From CAZKWG01 sp964615375 (GTDB lineage Bacteria > Myxococcota_A > UBA796 > CAZKWG01), in NCBI GenBank assembly GCA_964615375.1, contig CAZTOW010000046.1, positions 1 to 64,000 on the forward strand: a stretch of DNA of 64,000 nucleotides, in the 5' to 3' direction. The translations under genes and the position numbers were made by a program. Shown here piece by piece: positions 33,817 to 41,452 of this stretch (position 1 is the stretch's first letter; each line of letters starts with the position of its first letter). Below the pieces are notes generated by a model. It saw only the letters and a program-made list of their open reading frames with translations, did no database searches and was not told where the DNA came from.

Positions 33817-34821
33817 GTGCGCGTGAGCCGCCGGACCCTGCTGGGCGGGCTGCTGGCCGCCGCGGGCGCGCTGAGCTGCGGGAGCGGTGGCGCCGATCCG
33901 CTGCCTCCACGCGAGCTCCCGGGCTACCTCCGCGTCCCTCGCGTCGCCTTCGGCGCCCTGGGCCTCGCCCACCTCGAGCGCGCCCGCCTCCGCGTCTACG
34001 ACCCGGGCACCGGCGCCGTGGTCCAGGAGCGCGCGCTCACCGAGGGGCTCGCCCTCACGACCCTGGCCGATGGCAGCTTCCTGGCCGTGGATCGCGCGCC
34101 CGGTGGGCTCGTCCTCCACCAGCTCGGCCCCAGCGTGGACCTCCGGCTGGAGCCCACCCAGACCGGGGCGCTGTCCACCGACGTCGGGCTGCTGCTGCCC
34201 CACCCGGCCGACCCTCGCCGCTTCCGCCTGCTGGACAGCGCGCAGCACAGCGTCATCCAGGGCTCGCTGGACCTCCTGGCCGGGCGCATCGCGCTGGACG
34301 CCGCGCTCACGCTGCAACGCAGCATGCCGGGCCCCCTGCTGGCCGCCGCCGACGGGAGCCTGATCTGGTTCGAGGCCGGCGCCCTCTACCGGATCGCCGT
34401 GCGCACGGGCGCGAGCGCGGAACGGATCCCCTGGACCGGCCCCCCGCTGGTCCGGCTGGCCCGCGGGCAGGGCTCGGAGCTGTGGGGAGCCAGCGCCGAG
34501 GGGAAGATCTCGCGCTTCTCCCTGGGCTCCAGCGTGAGCGTCGCGCAGACCCTGGAGACCCGGCTGGGCCTGGAGGACCTGGACGCCGGCCCCGACGGGC
34601 TCGCGGTGCTCGGGCGCGAGGCCCCGGGCGGGCTGCAGGACGCGAGGGTACTAATCTATCTAGCAGCATCTGGCGAGGAGCGCGCCCGCTGGCCCCTGGA
34701 CCGCGCGGGTGAGCCCTCCGTCGTCCTGGGCCCCGGCCCCTCCCTGGCTGTGGAGCGCGGGGGCGAGCTGCTCCTGTTCACGCCCGGCAACCCCGCGCCG
34801 CGGGTGCTCTCCGCCTCCTGA
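33817..34821 (+). CDS. Beta-propeller-like lipoprotein with Tat-type signal
   Basis: This 334-aa protein starts VRVSRRTLLGGLLAAAGALSC: a twin-arginine motif SRRTLLGG followed by a lipobox (Cys21). This suggests export of a folded lipoprotein through Tat. The body has repeated strands with Asp/Gly turns (for example LTTLADGSFLAVDRAPGG, LLAAADGSLIWFEAG), like a WD40/PQQ-style propeller. The GTG start at 33817 follows GGGAGAGG. It lies 19 bp after the metalloprotease gene, so it may be co-transcribed; whether it is an immunity or surface partner is unknown. Confidence 0.78.
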   Translation: MRVSRRTLLGGLLAAAGALSCGSGGADPLPPRELPGYLRVPRVAFGALGLAHLERARLRVYDPGTGAVVQERALTEGLALTTLADGSFLAVDRAPGGLVLHQLGPSVDLRLEPTQTGALSTDVGLLLPHPADPRRFRLLDSAQHSVIQGSLDLLAGRIALDAALTLQRSMPGPLLAAADGSLIWFEAGALYRIAVRTGASAERIPWTGPPLVRLARGQGSELWGASAEGKISRFSLGSSVSVAQTLETRLGLEDLDAGPDGLAVLGREAPGGLQDARVLIYLAASGEERARWPLDRAGEPSVVLGPGPSLAVERGGELLLFTPGNPAPRVLSAS

Positions 34822-34882
34822 TCGCCCGTCGCGGCTCCTCCAGGCGCATGCTATCGTCAGATCAGAGGGGAGGAGGCCGGTC

Positions 34883-35689
34883 TTGACGAAGCAAGTGCTG
34901 CGTCTGGGGATGGGTGTGCTCATCGCGCTGATCCTGGGCTCCCGCGGCGCCCGCGCCGAGGACTGCGCGCCCATAAGCGCGAGCCTGGACGTGCTCACCT
35001 ACAACACCTGGGGGCTGCCCGAGCCCGTGGCCCGCGACCGGGCCGGGCGCATGCCGCGCATCGCGGCCATGGTGCGCGAGGAGCCGGCCGATCTCGTGGG
35101 CCTCCAGGAGGTCTGGCGCGGTTCGCTCTCCCTCCTGGACCTGGACCTGCTGCGCTCGGACGAGCGGGGGGACAACGGGCTGGCCCTGGTCACGCCGCAT
35201 CCGGTGAGCGAGCAGCGGGTCGTGGCCTTCGACGCCGAGACCGGCACCGACCGCCTCAAGGCCAAGGGCGCCCTGGCCAGCACCGTGCGCCTGCCCGAGC
35301 TCGGCGAGACCCGCGTGGTCGTCACCCACCTGCAGGCGGGCCCCGGCGAGCGCGCCGCCCGCGTGCGCGAGCGCCAGGTGGAGACCGTTCTGGCGCTCGT
35401 GGAGGGCGAAGAGCGGCCCGTCATCCTGATGGGCGACTTCAACCTGCACCACGGCAGCGAGGACGACGCCCGCGTCGAGCGCCGGCTCTCCACGCTCGGC
35501 TTCGCCGACGTCGCCGAGCAGCAGGGCGACCCTCGGCCCACCTATATCGGCAAGGACGAGCGTTTCGACCGCATCCTGGTGCGCGCGGGCCCGCGCCGCT
35601 GCCTCACGCCGCTCTCCGTGGACGTCCCGCAGATCGACCTCTCCGACCACCTGCCCGTCCGCGCGACGCTGGGGGTCGGGAGCCGCTAG
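34883..35689 (+). CDS. Secreted endonuclease/exonuclease/phosphatase (EEP) family phosphodiesterase
   Basis: This protein of about 268 aa has a Sec signal peptide (cleavage near ARA-EDC) and an EEP domain. Catalytic motifs are intact: LTYNTWGLPEP (Asn), DLVGLQEVW (Glu), VILMGDFN (Asp, Asn), FDRILVR and LSDHLPVRA (Asp, His). The family includes neutral sphingomyelinases, DNases and inositol-phosphate phosphatases; the sphingomyelinase-like subgroup fits best, but the substrate cannot be fixed. I place the start at the TTG at 34883 because GGAGGAGG sits seven bases upstream; GTG and ATG codons downstream would shorten the signal. The stop abuts the convergent transporter gene. Confidence 0.82.
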   Translation: MTKQVLRLGMGVLIALILGSRGARAEDCAPISASLDVLTYNTWGLPEPVARDRAGRMPRIAAMVREEPADLVGLQEVWRGSLSLLDLDLLRSDERGDNGLALVTPHPVSEQRVVAFDAETGTDRLKAKGALASTVRLPELGETRVVVTHLQAGPGERAARVRERQVETVLALVEGEERPVILMGDFNLHHGSEDDARVERRLSTLGFADVAEQQGDPRPTYIGKDERFDRILVRAGPRRCLTPLSVDVPQIDLSDHLPVRATLGVGSR

Positions 35690-36706
35690 TCAGGGCTCGT
35701 GCGCATGCCGGTGGTGCAGGTCCGGCCGGTGCGGGTGGCTGTGGGCCCGCGGCGCGTGCTCGTGCTCGTGGGCGTGCCAGCCGCGCACCTCGCCCTCGTG
35801 CGGGTGATCGTGGTGGCCGTCGTCGTGGCGGTGCCAGTGCGTGTGCCGCCCCGCCTCGTGGGTGTGGGCGTGGGCGTGGCGCTCGCCGTAGACCAGGGCC
35901 AGCCCCGCCGCCATCAGCACCCCCGCCACCACCTGCGCCGCCAGCACGGGCTCGCTCAGCCAGGCCAGCAGCACGCCCCAGAAGGGCGCCGTGGCGAAGA
36001 TCATCTGCGCCCGCGTCGCCCCAAGCTGCTGCGCCCCCGCCACATAGAGCACGATGGACGCCCCATAGGAGAGCGTGCCTACCCCCAGGGAGATCGCGAC
36101 CGACCGACCGTCGGTCGGTGAACCCTCCAGCAGCAGCCCCAGCCCCAGGTTCACCGCGCCTGCCACCAGCCCTTTGGCGAAGGTGGTCTGCGCCGGCGTC
36201 AACCGCTCGATCACGGCCGTCAGGTTGTTGTCGAGCCCCCAGCACAGGCAGCCCGCCGCCACCAGCAGCGCCGCCATCACGTCGCCCCCGCCCGAGGGCG
36301 AGGCCAGGATCACGCTCGCCACCCAGGTCAGCACCGCCGCGCCCAGCGCGCGCGCGCCCAGGTGCTCCCGGAAGAAGGCCCAGCCCAGCAGGGCCGTGGC
36401 CGGCGCCTCCAGGTTCAGCCACAGCGCGACGGAGCCCGCGGGCGCCAGCCGCAGGCCCAGCAGCACCAGCACCGGCCCCAGCACCCCGCCGAAGACCACC
36501 GCCCCCAGGAGCCGCCTCAGCTCCCCCCGATCCCAGGGCCCGCGCGCGAACGGCGCCGTCGCCAGCGCCGCCCCCAGGTACAGCAGCCCCGCCAGCGTCA
36601 GCGGCCCCATCCCGCCCAGCAGCGACTTGGAGACCGGCGTGCTGGCGCCGAAGAGCGCGGCGGCCAGGAGGCACCAGAGGGCGGGGGCGGCGAAGGGGAG
36701 GGTCAT
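35690..36706 (-). CDS. EamA/DMT-superfamily transporter with His-rich C-terminal tail
   Basis: This 338-aa protein has ten membrane helices in two EamA halves, the usual DMT architecture (starting PALWCLLAAALFGASTPVSK). The last 65 residues form a cytoplasmic or periplasmic tail with about 24 His residues in HxH and HDDGHH arrangements, typical of Zn/Ni/Cu/Co binding. The tail is absent from ordinary EamA proteins. It may sense or buffer metal, making a metal-related efflux role plausible. The start at 36706 lacks a strong ribosome-binding site. A conserved 55-bp element begins 40 bp upstream and recurs before the Fic gene. Confidence 0.85.
   Translation of the reverse strand: MTLPFAAPALWCLLAAALFGASTPVSKSLLGGMGPLTLAGLLYLGAALATAPFARGPWDRGELRRLLGAVVFGGVLGPVLVLLGLRLAPAGSVALWLNLEAPATALLGWAFFREHLGARALGAAVLTWVASVILASPSGGGDVMAALLVAAGCLCWGLDNNLTAVIERLTPAQTTFAKGLVAGAVNLGLGLLLEGSPTDGRSVAISLGVGTLSYGASIVLYVAGAQQLGATRAQMIFATAPFWGVLLAWLSEPVLAAQVVAGVLMAAGLALVYGERHAHAHTHEAGRHTHWHRHDDGHHDHPHEGEVRGWHAHEHEHAPRAHSHPHRPDLHHRHAHEP
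36099..36119. repeat. 21-bp palindrome within the DMT gene
   Basis: Ten-base arms ACCGACCGAC / GTCGGTCGGT flank one C. It looks like a TetR-type operator but sits in mid-coding sequence (SPTDGRSVA), so it may be coincidental. Confidence 0.4.
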
Positions 36707-36745
36707 GGGGGCATCATAGCGGATTCGGGCTTCGATCCGCGTCGA

Positions 36746-36800
36746 TAGTAACGCCGGCGTTACAAACGACGCGCGTTAGGAACGCGAGCGTTATCAGCGG
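36746..36800. repeat. 55-bp direct repeat, copy 1: paired AACG-N4-CGTT palindromes
   Basis: It contains AACGCCGGCGTT (36750-36761, in a perfect 16-bp palindrome 36748-36763) and AACGCGAGCGTT (36781-36792), 31 bp start to start. It lies just upstream of the DMT gene. Copy 2 is at 37120-37174. Confidence 0.8.
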
Positions 36801-36807
36801 AGCCCAA

Positions 36808-36857
36808 TCAGGTGCCAGGTATCTTGATCATTGATCAGGTGCCAGGCATCCTGGTCA
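36808..36857. repeat. Tandem 23-bp direct repeat
   Basis: TCAGGTGCCAGG-type units occur at 36808-36830 and 36835-36857 (27-bp period, three mismatches). They are separated by an AT-rich TTGA spacer. Confidence 0.8.
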
Positions 36858-36908
36858 AGGGACCTCTCCTCAGGGACCTCGCTCGAACGCCGACCCCCTG
36901 AAGCGAGC

Positions 36909-37016
36909 GAACCACAGAGACTCAGAGCGCTCAGAGGGAGGCGCGTCGAGCGGTAGAGCCTCTCTCGGCCTCCCCGCCGCGCCCGAACCTCTGTGTGCTC
37001 TGAGTCTCTGTGGTTC
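36909..37016. repeat. Inverted-repeat element, family member A
   Basis: Arms 36909-36928 and 36997-37016 are perfect 20-bp complements (GAACCACAGAGACTCAGAGC on the left). Pairing resumes at 36932-36937 with 36988-36993. The right arm shares CCGAACCTCTGYGTKCTCTG with the element at 56614-56794. Confidence 0.85.
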
Positions 37017-37119
37017 CCTCTTCTCGTCGAACCACACCCATCGCCCCACCCGCTCGCCAGCCGTCCCCTGGCGCGGCCCTGATCTGGACACCTGGCGCCC
37101 GCTCCTCCCTCCGCGTCGC

Positions 37120-37174
37120 TGATAACGCCGACGTTACCAACAGCGCACACTAAGAACGTCCGCGTTATCAGTGC
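37120..37174. repeat. 55-bp direct repeat, copy 2, upstream of fic
   Basis: It contains AACGCCGACGTT (37124-37135) and AACGTCCGCGTT (37155-37166), again 31 bp apart, and ends with the shared GCGTTATCAG. It lies about 50 bp before the Fic start codon. Likely a duplicated operator pair. Confidence 0.8.
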
Positions 37175-37221
37175 GCCGACCAGGGAACGATGGCGTTCCC
37201 TGGCCTCCCGGAGCGAAGCGC

Positions 37222-38391
37222 ATGGCCCGAATCACCGGCCGCTACGAGACCACCGTCGCTGGCGGGGAGGCTGTGCGGGCCTTCGTCCCGCACCCGCTCC
37301 CTCCGTCCGATCCGCCCCTCGACCTCGCCCGGCTGGAGCGCCGTCTCCGCGCCGCGGAGCAGGGGCTCGCGCGCCTGGAGGTCGCGGGCGCGATGGTGCC
37401 CTCCCTCGACTGGTTCATCTACGCCTTTGTCCGCAAGGAGGCCGTCATCTCCTCGCAGATCGAGGGCACGCAGGCCACGCTGGTGGATCTGCTCAACCAC
37501 GAAGCGGCCGACCAGCCCACGCAGCCGACGGCTGACGTCGAGGAGATCTGCAACTACGTCGACGCGCTCGCCTACGCGCGCGCGCAGCTGGTCGACCCGT
37601 CCGCGCCGCCGCTCTCGATGCGGATGCTCAACGCCACCCACGCGCGCCTCATGCGCGGCGTGCGCGGCGCGACGAAGCTCCCTGGCGAGGTCCGCCGCAG
37701 CCAGAACTGGATCGGAGGATCGCGCCCGGGCAACGCGGCGTTCGTGCCACCGCCCCCCCAACTTCTGCCCGAGGGGATCTCCGCCCTGGAGCGGTACATT
37801 CACGCCGACGACGGCATCCACCCGATCGTGCGCACCGGCCTCCTCCACGTCCAGTTCGAGACGCTGCACCCGTACCTGGACGGCAACGGCCGCGTGGGCC
37901 GCCTCCTCATCAGCCTGCTCCTCGAACACTGGGGTCTGCTGACGCGCCCGCTCCTGTACCTGTCCCTGTTCTTCAAGCGGCATCGGGCCGAGTATTACCG
38001 GCGCCTCAGCCTCGTACGGACGGACGGCGACTGGGAGGGCTGGCTCGACTTCTTCCTCGATGGCGTGGCGACCATCGCCGAGGAGGCTGTCGCCACCGCG
38101 AGCGCCCTCTTCGAACGGGTCGCCGAGGACCGCGAGCGCCTGTTGGGGCACCCTGACACCGCGCTCATGACGGTGCGCCTCTTCGAGCGGCTGCCCACAC
38201 ACCCTGTCGTCACGTCCGCGTCGGTGATGCGCCTGCTCGCCACCTCCCGCCCGACCGCGAGTCGCGCGCTCGACGCGCTGGTCAAGGCGGGCATCCTCGT
38301 CGAGACCACCGGGAAGCGGCGCGACCGTACCTTCGCCTACGAGGGCTACCTGCTGCGCCTGCGCGAGGGTACCGAGGTCGGCGCAGAGTAG
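37222..38391 (+). CDS. Fic/DOC-family protein with winged-helix C-terminus
   Basis: This 389-aa protein has a Fic core with the catalytic motif HPYLDGNGRVGR (HPFx[D/E]GNGRxxR type). The N-terminal SSQIEGT matches the (S/T)xxxE(G/N) inhibitory helix that blocks ATP binding in cis. A winged helix near the C-terminus (residues about 320-380; ASVMRLLATSRPTASRALDAL) may bind DNA, possibly the palindromes upstream. Fic proteins transfer AMP or related groups to protein hydroxyls; the target is unknown. The ATG at 37222 has GGAG about eight bases upstream. No separate antitoxin is needed because the inhibitory motif is internal. Confidence 0.9.
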   Translation: MARITGRYETTVAGGEAVRAFVPHPLPPSDPPLDLARLERRLRAAEQGLARLEVAGAMVPSLDWFIYAFVRKEAVISSQIEGTQATLVDLLNHEAADQPTQPTADVEEICNYVDALAYARAQLVDPSAPPLSMRMLNATHARLMRGVRGATKLPGEVRRSQNWIGGSRPGNAAFVPPPPQLLPEGISALERYIHADDGIHPIVRTGLLHVQFETLHPYLDGNGRVGRLLISLLLEHWGLLTRPLLYLSLFFKRHRAEYYRRLSLVRTDGDWEGWLDFFLDGVATIAEEAVATASALFERVAEDRERLLGHPDTALMTVRLFERLPTHPVVTSASVMRLLATSRPTASRALDALVKAGILVETTGKRRDRTFAYEGYLLRLREGTEVGAE

Positions 38392-38419
38392 CTACACTTC
38401 ACGTCTCCCGGAGGCCGCG

Positions 38420-39541
38420 ATGCACGTCCATTCCAGCACAGGGGCCCGCTCCTCCTGGGTCGCCCTCGGGCTGCTGACGGCCACGGCCTGCCAGCCCGCG
38501 ATCTCCAACAAGGGCAGCGACAGCGGCACCGAGGGCGAGGAGGACAGCCCCGACCCCTGGAGCGGCCCCAACGAGGTCGCGCCGGGGACCTTCGTGTCCA
38601 CCGCCATGTGGGCCGAGGGCGGCGTGCGCTGCTCGCGGCTGGCCCAGCTCGCGCTCCAGGACGGGGGCGATCTCTCGGCCTGGAGCTGGACCTTCTGCCA
38701 GGACGCCTGGGGCGGCTACGCGGACGTGGTGCCCATCGGGGCCTCCGAGCAGGACGCGCCGGCCGAGGACGCCGCCTTCGAGGTCCAGTCCCACGCGATC
38801 TTCATCGGGCAGGAGCCGACGCTGCGGGAGGGCCACTGGGACGCGCTCACGGACACCGCGGTGGAGCTGAGCTGGGAGGACGGGAGCACCGAGCGCTGGG
38901 CCCGCACCTGGACCGACGAGACCTTGGACAAGCTGGAGCTGTTCCAGGTCTCCGCCGCGGACGCCCCCACGGACACCTGGCTGCAGGAGCAGGACGGAGC
39001 CTTCGCCCGCGACGAGGACGCGACCGTCCTGGGCGTCGCCTTCGGCGGCCCCGAGGACCCCGGTCTGGAGGTGGGCCTGGACGGGCTGGACGACTACATG
39101 GAGACCAACTACTTCGGCCGATTCCTCCGCTGGAACGGCTACTACACCGCGCCCGACGACGCGCTGGGCGTCAACTCCGACGAGCTCGGGCTGAGCTCGT
39201 TCTACCTCACGGACACCGGCGTCGCCCGCTACGTCTACGGCGGCGACGGCGGCGGGATGTACATCTTCTGCTACCTCGCGCTGCCCGAGGACCGCGAGGG
39301 CCTGCGGACGCGGCAGATCGTCTACCAGACGAGCCACGACTTCGACAACGACGGCAACATCGCCGACGGGCCGGGCCACGTCTACGCGGGCCTCCAGATC
39401 GTCGACGCCACGGGCACCTTCCGGGGAGTGGTCTTCGCCGACCAGAGCTACGACACCGGCGTCGAGGCGGTGATGATCCTGTCGTCGATGTACTACCTGG
39501 ACGTCTCGGACGACGCGGCCCACAGCGGGACCGGGGACTGA
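38420..39541 (+). CDS. Lipoprotein, unknown function
   Basis: This 373-aa predicted lipoprotein has a signal peptide ending ATAC (Cys24), an acidic Ser/Gly/Glu linker to about residue 50 and a Trp/Tyr/Asp-rich body with several Cys. I see no known domain; parts such as FDNDGNIADGPGHVYAG look like calcium-binding loops. GGAGG precedes the ATG at 38420. It lies 28 bp after the Fic gene on the same strand but has its own ribosome-binding site, so shared transcription is possible. Confidence 0.8.
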   Translation: MHVHSSTGARSSWVALGLLTATACQPAISNKGSDSGTEGEEDSPDPWSGPNEVAPGTFVSTAMWAEGGVRCSRLAQLALQDGGDLSAWSWTFCQDAWGGYADVVPIGASEQDAPAEDAAFEVQSHAIFIGQEPTLREGHWDALTDTAVELSWEDGSTERWARTWTDETLDKLELFQVSAADAPTDTWLQEQDGAFARDEDATVLGVAFGGPEDPGLEVGLDGLDDYMETNYFGRFLRWNGYYTAPDDALGVNSDELGLSSFYLTDTGVARYVYGGDGGGMYIFCYLALPEDREGLRTRQIVYQTSHDFDNDGNIADGPGHVYAGLQIVDATGTFRGVVFADQSYDTGVEAVMILSSMYYLDVSDDAAHSGTGD

Positions 39542-39583
39542 AGGGCCCCTCCCCCGTCGATCCACACCCCCCGCCTCCGTCGT

Positions 39584-40222
39584 ATGCTCCCCACGATGCT
39601 CACCCTCCTCCTCACTCTGCTCGCCTGTTCCCCTGATCCCGCGCCGGGGGCCTGGCCGCCCGCGGCGGCCTCCCAGGAGGACCCGACGCTGCCCGTGACC
39701 TGGAGCATGAAGGCCAAGGACGGGAAGATCGCGGTGAGCTGGACCATCACCAACGCGGGCGCGGAGAGCGTCTGGCTGCTGGACACGGACTTCGTGCCGG
39801 TGGACGGCGGATATCAGCGCTCCGAGCGGATCATCACGCTGCCCGGGGAGGAGCCGGGGCTGGTCCGCCTCGCGCGCGGCCACCTGCGCCCGCCCGAGGG
39901 CCAGGCCGAGGCGCGCCCGCCCAGCGCCCGCGAGCTCCCGCCCGGCCAGTCCCGCCCGGGTCGCGGCGCCCTCCCCCTGCCGGTGGCGAGCTGGCACCCG
40001 GTCTACCTGCTGCCCGGCCTGCCCGAGGCACCTGTACGGGCGGTGCTGGAGCTCGGGGTGCTGGTGGGGCCGCCGCCCGAGGGCGTGGAGCCCTTCGAGG
40101 AGGGCGCCCGCAGCGTGCCCGAGGGGCTGCCGCTCCGCCCGCCGACCCTGGCCTACGTGACCGCGGCCCAGCGCCTCGTGCGCGGCGGTGTCCAGGAGCT
40201 GCCAGGCGCCACCGCGCCCTGA
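39584..40222 (+). CDS. Small lipoprotein, unknown function
   Basis: This 212-aa predicted lipoprotein has a leader rich in Leu ending LLAC (Cys15; an ATG at 39596 is an alternative start). Residues 35-80 look like an Ig-type or intracellular proteinase inhibitor-like beta strand set (IAVSWTITNAGAESVWLLD). Pro-rich sequence follows. It is 42 bp after the previous lipoprotein, so probably co-transcribed. I recognise no function. Confidence 0.72.
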   Translation: MLPTMLTLLLTLLACSPDPAPGAWPPAAASQEDPTLPVTWSMKAKDGKIAVSWTITNAGAESVWLLDTDFVPVDGGYQRSERIITLPGEEPGLVRLARGHLRPPEGQAEARPPSARELPPGQSRPGRGALPLPVASWHPVYLLPGLPEAPVRAVLELGVLVGPPPEGVEPFEEGARSVPEGLPLRPPTLAYVTAAQRLVRGGVQELPGATAP

Positions 40223-40308
40223 TCCGGACGCGCGACGCCGATGTCGCGGTCGCGCGCGCACCGCCAGGGTACCTCGGCGAAGAGGCACGACCAAAGGCCC
40301 GCTCCACA

Positions 40309-40326
40309 CTGGTACAGGTCTTGCTT
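40309..40326 (+). promoter_or_regulatory. Sigma-54-like promoter before the second ferritin-like gene
   Basis: CTGGTACAGGTCTTGCTT has GG at 40311-40312 and GC at 40323-40324 with correct 24/12 spacing. It differs from CTGGCACG mainly by T for C and A for G. The ATG at 40350 is 24 bases further on. Confidence 0.6.
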
Positions 40327-40349
40327 GGAGGGACCGGCGGAGGTCCCCC

Positions 40350-41348
40350 ATGCACGTCCGCTCCCTCATCCTCGCGTCCCTCACCCTGGCCGGCTGTGAG
40401 CCCGGCAAGCTCATCAACAGCGGCTCCGGCTGCGAGGGCGACCCGGTCCCCTTCTCCATCGACGCCGACTTCGACACGGACACGCGCGACGACCTGCTGA
40501 GCATCTGGGGCCTCTCCGACCCGGCCGAGCTGAGCTGCGAGCAGCTCTGCGACTACCTCGTCGAGCAGAGCACGGGCGCCGAGATCGAGGTGCTGGACGC
40601 CTGCACCCACAGCCTGGACGCGAGCGGGGCGGACAGCGCCGACACCGCCGGGGAGGCCGTGGTCGGGCACGTCACCTGCGAGGGCACGCGCTCCTACTTC
40701 TGCGAGGGCCGGCGCCCGCTGGGCCACGTCGAGGCCGCCTGCGCTGACCCCGACCTCGGCCCCACCCTCGCCGCGTGCGCCCACCTCGAGGCCGCCAGCG
40801 TCCTCGCCTTCCGCCAGCTCGTCCGCCAGCTCCGCGACTGGGGCGCCCCCGAGACCCTGATCGACCGCTGCCAGGACGCCGCCCGCGACGAGCTCGCCCA
40901 CGCCCGCGACATCGGGAGGCTCGCCCGCCGAGAGGGCGCCCGGCTCCCCACCCTCCGCCTCCAGCCCGCGCCCGAGGACCGGCTCAGCGTCGCCCTCCAC
41001 AACGCCGCCGAGGGATGCGTCGGCGAGAGCTGGGCCTCGCTCCTGGCCTTCTGGAAGGCACAGAACGCCCTCGACCCCGAGCTCCGCGCCGCCTACGCCC
41101 GCATAGCCGAGGACGAGGCCCGCCACGCCCAGCTCTCCTGGGATCTCCACGCCTGGTTGATGTCCTCCCTCTCCCCCGACCAGCAGGCCGAGGTCCAGGC
41201 ACGCCTCGCCCGCGCCGCCGCCACCCTGCCCCAGGTCGCCGAGGCCCAGGCCAGGAGCCTCCCCCGCGCCTTCGGCCTCCCCTCGCCTCCGATCCTGGCC
41301 CGGATCGCCCAGGACTTCGCCGCCCGTCTGCCCGTCGCCAGCGCCTGA
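40350..41348 (+). CDS. Ferritin-like domain lipoprotein (paralogue of 1449-2396)
   Basis: This 332-aa predicted lipoprotein has Cys16 in LAGC, a Cys-rich N-terminal module (28-120) and a ferritin-like helical domain (about 140-300). Candidate ligands: E147, D180-E181-x2-H184, E221/E226 and D255-E256-x2-H259. Spacing mirrors the protein at 1449. GGAGG precedes the ATG at 40350, and a sigma-54-like promoter lies just upstream. Surface iron or oxidant handling is inferred from the fold. The pair may be expressed under different conditions, because only this one has a visible -24/-12 promoter. Confidence 0.82.
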   Translation: MHVRSLILASLTLAGCEPGKLINSGSGCEGDPVPFSIDADFDTDTRDDLLSIWGLSDPAELSCEQLCDYLVEQSTGAEIEVLDACTHSLDASGADSADTAGEAVVGHVTCEGTRSYFCEGRRPLGHVEAACADPDLGPTLAACAHLEAASVLAFRQLVRQLRDWGAPETLIDRCQDAARDELAHARDIGRLARREGARLPTLRLQPAPEDRLSVALHNAAEGCVGESWASLLAFWKAQNALDPELRAAYARIAEDEARHAQLSWDLHAWLMSSLSPDQQAEVQARLARAAATLPQVAEAQARSLPRAFGLPSPPILARIAQDFAARLPVASA

Positions 41349-41355
41349 GCCACAC

Positions 41356-41395
41356 CCTCACCCGACGTCATGCCGGAACCTCACCCGACGTGAGG
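41356..41395. promoter_or_regulatory. Repeat and dyad upstream of the MerR gene
   Basis: CCTCACCCGACGT occurs at 41356-41368 and 41379-41391, 23 bp apart. The second overlaps the dyad CCTCAC-CCGAC-GTGAGG (41379-41395). A further ACGTGAGG follows at 41411-41418. Likely regulator-binding sites for the MerR gene at 41453. Confidence 0.5.
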
Positions 41396-41452
41396 GTGGA
41401 CACTGACGTTACGTGAGGTCTTAGACCAGAGGGGCGACGCCGAGGAGGGCCG

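Larger units (their letters stand above)
36707..37221. other. 515-bp repeat-rich intergenic region between DMT and Fic
   Basis: I see no credible gene here. The region holds two copies of a 55-bp element, a 23-bp direct repeat, and a long inverted repeat with a loop of about 50 bp. It separates divergently transcribed DMT and Fic genes and must contain both promoters. Confidence 0.85.
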
